Below are positions 1 through 7,054 of a DNA stretch of 27,383 nucleotides, one piece after another (the stretch's first letter is position 1; each line of letters begins with the position of its first letter). A program made the translations under genes and the position numbers. Source of the stretch: Pavlovales sp. CCMP2436 (Eukaryota; Haptophyta; Pavlovophyceae; Pavlovales); NCBI GenBank assembly GCA_026770615.1, contig MU631356.1, positions 171,095 through 198,477 of the forward strand, written 5' to 3'. A model generated the notes under the pieces. That model saw nothing but the letters and a program-made list of their open reading frames with translations, was not told where the DNA came from and made no database searches.

Positions 1-53
1 ACAAAGACACAGTCACTCAAAAACACACTCACACGGACACCGATTCAAATAAG

Positions 54-1556
54 CAGCGGCTAAAATCTTTGTCGGCCATCTCGATCACGCGGCCGCTCCC
101 GAGGGTTCGCAGAAGCTGCCGTGGAGCTGGAAGATCGTCTGTGGAGCGAATCCGGCTTACGACGCTTTTCCGCAGCAGCACCAGGTAACCACCGCCACTA
201 ATATGTACATGTATTACATTTATTATATATTATATTTATATATATAAAATATATTTAATGTATAGTTGACCCGGCTTACGACGCATTTTCGCAACCGCGC
301 CAGGTAATCAACCAACCCCCCCAACGCACACACACATACACAATCACAAACACAAACACAAACACCCCCCCCTCATCCTGTACCAATAAGTTATAATCGG
401 ACACTGAATTAGTTATATGATGTAACTCCAGATCTTCTATCCGGCGGGGGCGGGGGAGAGCGATGAGATGGCACAGGGCGGTTCGCTCTGGTACGATCCG
501 GTTTTCCTCGTCGAAACAGTCGACGGCAGAAAGGTGTGTGTGTGCGCGTGTGTGCGTGTGTGTGAGAGAGAGGGGGGGGGAGTGTGTGTGTGTGTGTGTT
601 TGAGGTTCGTTGTGACACGCTCTTCTTGGTGGAGACAGATGCTGAGTATTTTTTGTCAGTGATGACCCTCCAGCGGATGAGGCGCAATGGAGGCACCTGC
701 TGGTACGGCAGGTTGACCCCTCGTAATAAGTGACGTCGTGATGAACATATCTATATATAAATAAATTGAACAACCAACTGTCGTCAGGTTTTTTTCTTTT
801 TTTTCTGAGATGCGTTTAAGATGTTACTCTACCCGGCCGGACAGGGCGACTTAATCATCCTCATTTTCTAAATGCACTTCCTTTCTTGATATACTGCTGT
901 AACTAACTGTAACTATAGGTGTGGTGTAAGCGTCACTACCGCTGCACCCCGCGCAGAGTGGCCCCCGAGCTGCGCGCGCCCGGAGACTCCTCCGCGGGCG
1001 CCTGGACGCTGAGCACGCTGGACAACGGAATCGTCTCTCTAGAGGTGTGTGTGTGTGTGTGTGGTTGTAATGGTAATGGTAATAACTGAGCAAATGAGAA
1101 TAACTGAGCACGCTGGACAACGAGATCGTTTCTTTAGATATTTTTTTTAGAGTTTTTTTCTGATTATGATTCTTTTTCGTGTTTTTATTCTTACACATAT
1201 TTATTGTAATGTTTTTTTGTCAATATAGCAGTATACTTATACTACTACTGATATTAGTATTAATATTATTAATTATTAATTATGTCTTTTATCAGCACTG
1301 GACCACTGAAGACGTGGCAGATGATCTGAGCGTATGATCCTTTATATATATATGTATGTTGTATTGATTAATAATAAATAATAATAATTCGGAACAACAG
1401 CACTGGGCCACCGTAGACGATCTGAGCTGGGCCGTCTTTTTTATTTCACTGTACTTTTTTATCTTACTGTATATCCTCTGTTTCTTATCCGTGTTCCTTG
1501 TTGTGCTGTGCATTACATTATGTCTTTATTTCAATAAATTTATTTCAATAAAGTAA
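54..1556 (+). CDS. 3' part of an unrecognised spliced gene (4-5 exons visible)
   Basis: I infer exons at 54-183, 432-533, 919-1044, 1296-1331 and possibly 1401-1556. Every visible junction is GT-AG and phase 0, and the joined frame stays open, which is strong evidence for a real gene. Recognisable peptides are NPAYDAFPQQHQ at the end of exon 1, GGSLWYDPVFLVETVDGRK in exon 2, VWCKRHYRCTPRRVAPEL at the start of exon 3 and HWTTEDVADDLS in exon 4. The fifth exon starts with a near copy of exon 4 (HWATVDDLSW), then runs into a very hydrophobic, AT-rich tail of about 30 residues that could be a membrane anchor, ending in TAA at 1554-1556 beside AATAAA signals. The tail differs in base composition from the other exons and may be non-coding. 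The gene starts upstream of the window. I recognise no family and assign no function. Confidence 0.6.
268..310 (+). repeat. Decayed copy of exon-1 end plus donor, inside intron 1
   Basis: This segment repeats the last ~36 bases of exon 1 and its donor (149-190), including the shared string CCGGCTTACGACGC and the following CCAGGTAA. The copied frame reads DPAYDAFSQPRQ against NPAYDAFPQQHQ in the exon. No acceptor is evident directly before it, so it is probably a decayed duplicate and not a second exon. Confidence 0.7.
534..603 (+). repeat. GT/GA microsatellite starting at the exon-2 donor
   Basis: Alternating GT with GC and GA interruptions and a G run begins exactly at the 5' splice site after AAAG (533/534). 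The repeat therefore supplies the donor GTGTGT. A shorter (GT)n at 1045-1062 does the same for exon 3. Confidence 0.85.
620..645 (+). repeat. Decayed copy of the exon-2 end inside intron 2
   Basis: The segment resembles exon 2 at about 512-528: the exon reads FLVETVD and this copy reads FLVETDA in the matching frame. It follows the GT microsatellite. Short and diverged, so it is only supported because the same pattern recurs in the neighbouring introns. Confidence 0.45.
1103..1139 (+). repeat. Decayed copy of the exon-3 end inside intron 3
   Basis: It repeats the end of exon 3 (1009-1044): both share CTGAGCACGCTGGACAACG, followed by a diverged ATCGTTTCT. The exon reads LSTLDNGIVSLE and the copy LSTLDNEIVSLD. 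Like the copies in introns 1 and 2 it lies within 60-120 bases of the parent exon end. Confidence 0.75.
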
Positions 1557-1581
1557 TAATAATCACAACTATTCCAATAAA
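1533..1581 (+). promoter_or_regulatory. Cluster of AATAAA polyadenylation signals
   Basis: AATAAA occurs at 1533-1538, 1547-1552 and 1576-1581, right at the proposed end of the first gene. They support, but do not prove, transcript termination here; the surrounding sequence is AT-rich and could produce them by chance. Confidence 0.45.
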
Positions 1582-1589
1582 GCAATAAT

Positions 1590-1692
1590 AATCATCACCA
1601 TCATCATCACCATCATCATCCTCATCACCATCATCATCACCATCATCACCATCATCAAACAAGTGCGGGGGTAGAAGTGCGGGGGTAGAAGT
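1590..1692 (+). repeat. (CAT/CAC)n trinucleotide repeat and a short GC-rich tandem duplication
   Basis: A CATCAC/CATCAT trinucleotide array covers about 1590-1657. It is followed by a direct duplication of a ~13-base unit containing GTGCGGGGGTAGAA. No coding sequence is supported here. Confidence 0.85.
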
Positions 1693-1756
1693 GGCATCAA
1701 AACATGCATAAAAAAAAAAAGCACTGCGCGAATTTTACGCGTCAAAACATACATAT

Positions 1757-3130
1757 CATATGGATGACCTTGTGATGCTCAATGCCATGGCTGACTGGGG
1801 TGCCAAACAGGTCACCATACACGGGAAAACGGATGGCCAACATCTACAATAACCAGCCCTCACCCCAGGAAAGTACATGGTTACGACTCCCTCCGGGGAC
1901 ATCCAAAGAGCCGACGAGTCGCACCTCCGCAAAGGTGTCGCTGCGCGCATTAGGAGGCAGTTGGTCGAGGAGATCATGGCCAATAGGCCAGGTAAATATG
2001 CCATAAAAGGGAACACAGCCGCACTCTGGGAGAATGAGTCCGAACATATGCTGGCCCGATCCACGTGGCCGGAACAACTACCGAACTTCATGCTACAATG
2101 CATATCGGGATCGATACGGTACAATGCTGATATTGCAGCCAAGTTCCCAGAAATTGGCCAATACAGGGCAATCATGGGAGGAAAGTCCACCAAGATGAGC
2201 ATGAAGTGCCCCCTGTATGTGGCAGCAGGAGAGCGATGGCCAGGGGAGGACTCCAGAGACCATTTATTTCGGGGATTACCTGAGACAGCTGCTATTCGTG
2301 TAGCACTCAAACAGGCCCTGATTGCAGCAGTGGAAGAGGCCACTAACGACAACATCTCTAAAGGCAGAGCCCGCTCCGCCGCATCAGCAGTCATGGCGAG
2401 GGAGGACTACTATGTGGGACAGATAGACCAGACGGTTTAAGATATCATAGACCAGGATAGAAAGAGCTCTGCACAAGGCAGCTGGAAAGACGATGAAGGT
2501 CGACCCATAGTGATCAAGCGCGGGCTACTGCAGAAGGAGGTGGTATCAAGCAGCCTCAGAATGCACTGCAATCGGAGGACCAACTGCTAACGCTAGGACT
2601 AACCTCTCACTACCCAACCCAGCGGGCCCACGGGCAGCAGGAAGAAAAGCTAACAGAGCACAAAAGCCCCTACAGGGGAAGAAGCCGTCACAATCACTGG
2701 AGATCTACGGACAAGCGAACCGACTGGCAACCTAAGAGCGCTACTGGCAAGGATAAACCTAACCCACGCAAGCATACAAGGTGATGGAAACTGCATCCCC
2801 TACGCTGTGCTGAGAAGCGCAGGAAGGACGATTAGCTGGGAGGCAGCCATAGCACTACGAAATGCGGCAATCACTCATGCCCGCAGCCTCCCGCAACATA
2901 TCCAAGAACAGTTGAATCTACGCAGACCGGAGAACGTAGGTGACCCTATGGGCAATAACCTTGATCACCGGCTAATACGTAACGTTTGGTGTTAGCCGGT
3001 CGCTCCGTCTCTCCTCTAGTCCTTGCAGCGCTAGAGGGTGCCCGTCGTCTCGACGGGCGGCAGGATCAAATACAGCGAGTTAGATCTTCACGAGCGATCA
3101 GCGCAACGCGATCAGTGGCGGACGGCAAAC
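1757..3130 (+). pseudogene. Decayed non-LTR retroelement frame: zinc-finger-like segment followed by an OTU-like protease domain
   Basis: One reading frame runs 458 codons with nine stops, all TAA or TAG (1850, 2438, 2588, 2594, 2600, 2651, 2993, 3017, 3032), and no TGA until 3131. Around 2200-2320 it reads KCPLYVAAGERW then DSRDHLFRGLPE, resembling the CPLC...H...GC finger near the C terminus of many non-LTR retrotransposons, with two of the four ligands lost. At 2780-2812 it reads GDGNCIPYAVL, the DGNC catalytic-cysteine motif of OTU cysteine proteases. RT-type elements that also carry an OTU protease are known (the Dualen/RandI clade of green algae), so a related element is a reasonable inference. 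No reverse transcriptase core is present, so this is a 5'-truncated remnant. Confidence 0.65.
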
Positions 3131-3317
3131 TGAGCGATCACTGAGTGGCAACACAATTTAAATTGAGCCAAACCAGCAACTGGCTCCTGTATGACACGGG
3201 TTGTGGCCAGTAAGTGTGTGCGGTGCTGTGTGCTGCGGGCAGGAATGTAGGCTGTATAGCTTGAGTATATGCAATAGCCCTGGCCAGTAGCTATAAGAGC
3301 ATATACAAGAGCCATAC

Positions 3318-3615
3318 CTCCAACATTTGGCCAATCGAAGCGCAAGCTAAGTACGGGCCGCCTCACTTCAGACCAAATCAGGCAGCATGGATGAACGATA
3401 ACATGCTCCACAGCATCGCCACATGCGTAGGCAAAGATGTGGTTCTGATCAAGAGACTGGAGCAGGGGCAAGTGCATAAATTCATCGCTATATACCGTGC
3501 CGAGCCTCTGAACGGCTTCTTACCATACATCGCAAACAGAAACGGGTGGACAGCCCGGCCTGGAGCTAACGTAAAATCCTTACCTAAGCTTATCGCAGAG
3601 TCGCGCAACGGATGA
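3318..3615 (+). pseudogene. Frame-shifted C-terminal half of the OTU-like domain
   Basis: In a different frame from the preceding entry, this segment reads NQAAWMNDNMLHSIA, then KDVVLIKRLEQGQVHKF, resembling the region of OTU domains where a Trp and a helix with alternating Leu/Ala precede a beta strand. It ends with TGA at 3613-3615. A clear catalytic His is not visible. It is probably the continuation of the domain that begins at 2780, separated from it by about 190 bases of diverged or inserted sequence (3131-3317) in which no frame is convincing. Confidence 0.5.
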
Positions 3616-3739
3616 AGGATGATATGTGTAATCTCTATCGATGAAGGCAAGACACAGTCTGATATATAGCTGACTTGAACTTGAAACGTACCGCCAGCCC
3701 GAACCAACCCCCCTACATTAATATATATAGCAACAGATG

Positions 3740-4310
3740 ACAGTCTGACTAGCTAGACGACGCCTTCCGCCATCGTAGCCCCGCTGCTCCCTGTGCTGCG
3801 CGAGCGTGCAGCTGCAACTGCGGCCCCCGAGGGGGGCGCTGCCTGGCTCGCCACCATGATGTTGCTCTTCGCCACCATGCTATTGCTTCTGTCACGTGCT
3901 GTGACAGGCGCTATTTCGCGCGGTGGCGAGCAGCACGCGGAGATGCCGCTCAAGGCTACCAAGGCTACGACGACGATGCTGCTTCCTGCGGCCATCGCAG
4001 TGTGCGCGCTCGCAGCGGCGCGATGCTGCCCACTTGAGGTACTCGCTGGCACCTCTCGACCACCCGTCTTGCTCGGGTCCTCAAGTGGATGTGCGTCGCG
4101 CGCTTGTGGAGGGCGCCGCTGCGCGCAGCGGCGGGCTGCACACGGAGACGCTGCTCAAGGCTACCAAGGCTACGAAGACGATGCTGCTGCTCCCTGCGGC
4201 CGCCACGGCAGGGCTGCGGCGGCCAAGGCGCGGCCGAGGCGGGGCGTGGGGGCCGGGGCGCACACACTCACACCCTTTGGTGTGAGTGCTGGTGCATGAG
4301 GGTTTGGGTC
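3740..4310 (+). other. GC-rich coding-like stretch containing a direct duplication; no gene assigned
   Basis: Two copies of a ~70-base unit lie about 204 bases apart (near 3935-3999 and 4138-4205); both contain CTCAAGGCTACCAAGGCTAC. Read in the same unit register they give LKATKATTTMLLPAA and LKATKATKTMLLLPAA, but the two copies are not in one continuous frame. Several frames on both strands are open because of the base composition, so I cannot choose a coding frame. Confidence 0.4.
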
Positions 4311-4395
4311 GATCGCTCGACCTCAGACAGACGTCGACCAAGCCAGTGACTGAACAACACCTGTTGAACCATGCTGAGCCGCTAATATATATACT

Positions 4396-5096
4396 GACCC
4401 AAGGATAAGAAGCCGGAAATTAAGACTGACGAAACCAAAACGGCGAGGGGAGAGGAGAGGGGGAAGGTGAGAGCGAGGGTGTGGGAGTGGTGAAGATGGA
4501 AACGGTGGCAGCGGCAGCCACAGCAGCTCGAGAGTGTGTGTAAGTAGAGTGGCGTACCAGGACAATTTTTGATTTGATAGATTGAAAACTGGATTCATGC
4601 GGTGTGAAAGGAGACGGCAAGCTGTGGAGAAAGTCGAACATGGGCGGCTGGGACGACGACAACAGCGGCACATGGAAGGCGGCGGCGGCGGCGACAATGT
4701 GGCAAGGACATCGGCGTGTCCGGCAACTCAACGATGTGATTTTTTCCAGTGATGGTCACAAAGCTCATGTGCAGCTGAAGACCTACTGGAACGGCGGATT
4801 CACTTGCGAAAGTGACGTCGTTATGAACCTACGACGACGAAAGGACTCGAGCGGAATAAATTATACTAAAACATTTTTTTTAAAAAAAGAGCCCACCGCA
4901 GGCGTTTCGCCCCCCGGTTCATAGCTAAGAACTCGATCGATGCTACACTCCAAGGCCGGCTTCATGCACCTTCTTGAATCCCGCCCACTGACGCAGGATA
5001 CTTTTACGGAACATGTACCACAAGGGCACAGACAACAATAAAATTTATTCCGCTCGAGTCCTCTCGTCAGGGGAGTGACTCGATCCGGCTTACGGT
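4396..5096. other. No gene recognised; includes purine-rich and GGC-repeat stretches
   Basis: The stretch holds a GA-rich run (4440-4480), a (GGC)n run at 4676-4692 and short open frames without family resemblance. A 21-base perfect inverted repeat pairs 4842-4862 with 5042-5062 (AGGACTCGAGCGGAATAAA side shown), enclosing a ~180-base loop. Confidence 0.5.
4842..5062. repeat. Perfect 21-bp inverted repeat
   Basis: Arms 4842-4862 and 5042-5062 are exact reverse complements around AGGACTCGAGCGGAAT. The perfect match suggests a recent event or a conserved hairpin. Confidence 0.85.
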
Positions 5097-5264
5097 ACAG
5101 GGGATCGCGGGCAATAAGAAACCGTCGTGTTAAGAAACTGAGCCTCGTTTTTTTGCCCTTCAATAGTAATTTTAACCAAAATTAAAAATTGTTTGTATTT
5201 AATTTGCTAAGAAACTCAGCCTCAGCCTCAAAAAGTGCCGTTCTTACTGCCCGCGATCCCCTGT
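5097..5264. repeat. 24-bp inverted repeat (23/24)
   Basis: Arms 5097-5120 and 5241-5264 pair through ACAGGGGATCGCGGGCA. The loop also has two copies of AAGAAACT(G/C)AGCCTC near 5132 and 5208. MITE-like, but no target-site duplication is obvious. Confidence 0.8.
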
Positions 5265-5346
5265 ATTCAAAATCAATCTTCGAGTACATACTGTAGCTCC
5301 TTTTCCTCCTTTTTCCGCAACACTCCTCTCCTCCGTGCATGCTGTG

Positions 5347-5720
5347 ATGGCCCGTGGCGGCGCCGACGTCCGCGAGCTGTGCGCCGCGCTCTCTACCCGC
5401 GCTGGCAAAGCTCGGTTCTTCCACATACCCTTCCAAGCGCGGATGCACTGGAGGCCTTCAGCACGAAGCACACATCTGCCGAGCTTTCAGCGCTTGACGT
5501 GGGGCTCGCGCGCGCGGACCGCCGCCACGGCGAGCTCGGCACCTCGCCGAGCGCTACACTCCTCGTGACCAAGGCGAGCGTCGGCGATGCGATCGAGAAG
5601 TATCACGTCCTGGTCGTTGAGGACTTTTGCGGCGTCAAGGGCGAGAACGCGTTGGATGCCCTCTGCGGGATGTCGGACCCCGAGGAGAGCGAGCTGTTCA
5701 CTGCCAATTATCCTTTCCGA
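5347..5720 (+). pseudogene. Unrecognised coding fragment with a frame break
   Basis: From the ATG at 5347 the frame reads MARGGADVRELCAALSTRA and goes on to HIPFQA near 5440. From about 5447 the better protein-like reading is in another frame: DALEAFSTKHTSAELSALDV, later DAIEKYHVLVVEDF and DALCGMSDPEESELF. An intron (donor CGA/GTGTCC at 5720, acceptor TTCTATTCTAG ending at 5810) is possible, after which the frame soon closes. It lies inside the inverted-repeat segment and could be a captured gene piece. No family recognised. Confidence 0.4.
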
Positions 5721-6009
5721 GTGTCCGTATTGTCGTTTTTTAAGCGTTTGTACTATGAAACAACGGGCGACTCATCCTGACCTTGTTTTGTTCTTGTTCT
5801 TCTATTCTAGACACGTGCGCGACCTTGGACACGTGCTGCATAACGGTGGCGGAGTAGGTCGTCCACCAGGCACGCGGACAATCCCTTGCGACCGCGGCAG
5901 GAGCACGAGAGAAAGGGTATATATATATATATATAGCAGCTCAGCATGGTTCAACAGGTGTTGTTCACTCACTGACTTGGTCGACGTCAGACGTTAGTCC
6001 TGGCAGCAG

Positions 6010-6115
6010 GGATGGTGGTAGTAGAGGTGAGGTTGGTGGTGAACTCGTAGCAATTGCCACAGGCTCCCTTCCTCCCCCCCCACATACGAGAGAAAGGGTT
6101 GTCGACGGCAGCTGA
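6010..6115 (-). pseudogene. Possible fragment of a double-psi beta-barrel (expansin/EG45-like) protein
   Basis: On the minus strand the frame reads RKGACGNCYEFTTNLTS, which resembles the CGxCYE/F motif of barwin, expansin and EG45-like domains and includes an N-glycosylation site. The rest of the frame has no further support, and only one motif is visible, so this is a weak call. Confidence 0.22.
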
Positions 6116-7054
6116 ACGTGCCTGAGCGTTGCCCCACGAGCACGTACCTGAAGGCCTATTGAATTGTGATAGAGCCCGCTCAAGCCAACCGCGTCGCCAC
6201 GCAAGATCCCCCCCCCCCCCGGCCACGTTCTCGTCGCGCATGCCCTCTCCGTCGACAACAATGTGCACGAGAATGACAGCCTGCAATGGGGAGGGGTCTG
6301 CGGAGGCCTGCATCATCATTGAGCGAAACATCGAAAACGCTATGTGCCGTCTGACCTAGCGTCATTTTAAAAATGGGCGCTACGTCGAACGAGTGGATCT
6401 AGTTCCTTTTGACGGTTCCACCGGGTCAACCAAGCAGCGTGTCAAATTCCTCTCCGAGCCTTTGACCACTCCCGTTCACTCTTGGGCTAGGGACGAGCTA
6501 CGTGGTCCGCCTTAAAACCCGTCCTGGAGAATTCCATGCTGCGTGGCAAGGGGCTTAATTGTTTAAAATTCTCGCACCGCGTCCAGCCGCGTCCCAACTC
6601 GTAGACGCGTGTGCGTCTTAAATTGTGCATTGCTGAGCGGCTCTGCACACTCGCAGATTTGGTCTGCGCTCCTGCATCTTAAATTGTGCATTGCTGAGCG
6701 GCTCTGCACACTCGCAGATTTGGTCTGCGCTCCTCCTTGGTAGCTGTGCAGGTCGTAGAGTTCGACAAATAGCCCATTTTAATATTGGAAATGACTCGCG
6801 GGACGCTGGGTCTGCGCCCCAGTAGGGGATAAGGGATCGCGCCCGGGGAGACTGTGAGTGCACGCCCCCCCCGGTCGTATCGTTCATGTCCCTGGGTGGC
6901 TCTTCGCCGCGCCCGCGAACCTGCGGCGGCGCGCACGCGCTCACCCACCCGGTCCTCTATTTTAATTCACCTTTTTAAATATCGGTCCTACCGCTCGTCC
7001 AGTCCAACGTTCCAGTCCAACGTTCTCCTTCGAACTACCCAAGACCCCGACAAC
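6116..7054. other. Intergenic region upstream of the membrane-protein gene, with a 61-bp tandem duplication
   Basis: No gene is supported. Two near-identical units of period 61 occupy about 6616-6673 and 6677-6734 (each starts TCTTAAATTGTGCATTGCTG). The last ~70 bases before the ATG at 7055 include the short tandem TCCAGTCCAACGT twice (7006-7032) and AT-rich tracts near 6958-6980 that could be promoter DNA; no defined TATA box or initiator can be claimed. Confidence 0.5.

Larger units (their letters stand above)
4330..5988. mobile_element. Segment bounded by ~65-bp inverted repeats
   Basis: Bases 4330-4393 are the reverse complement of about 5924-5988 with few mismatches; the outer ends read GACGTCGACCAAG and CTTGGTCGACGTC, and the inner ends run into TA repeats. 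This is the arrangement of a TIR transposon or of two opposed insertions. I see no clear target-site duplication next to the outer ends and no transposase in the interior, which holds smaller inverted repeats and a broken coding fragment. If mobile, it is non-autonomous. Confidence 0.55.

Noticed and set aside
276..773. 165-residue minus-strand frame
   Set aside because: It is built on CA/GT microsatellite sequence and is antisense to a supported exon.
1756..2394. 212-residue minus-strand open frame
   Set aside because: It is antisense to the retroelement frame, which has recognisable CPL...H and DGNC motifs on the plus strand; the minus frame resembles nothing.
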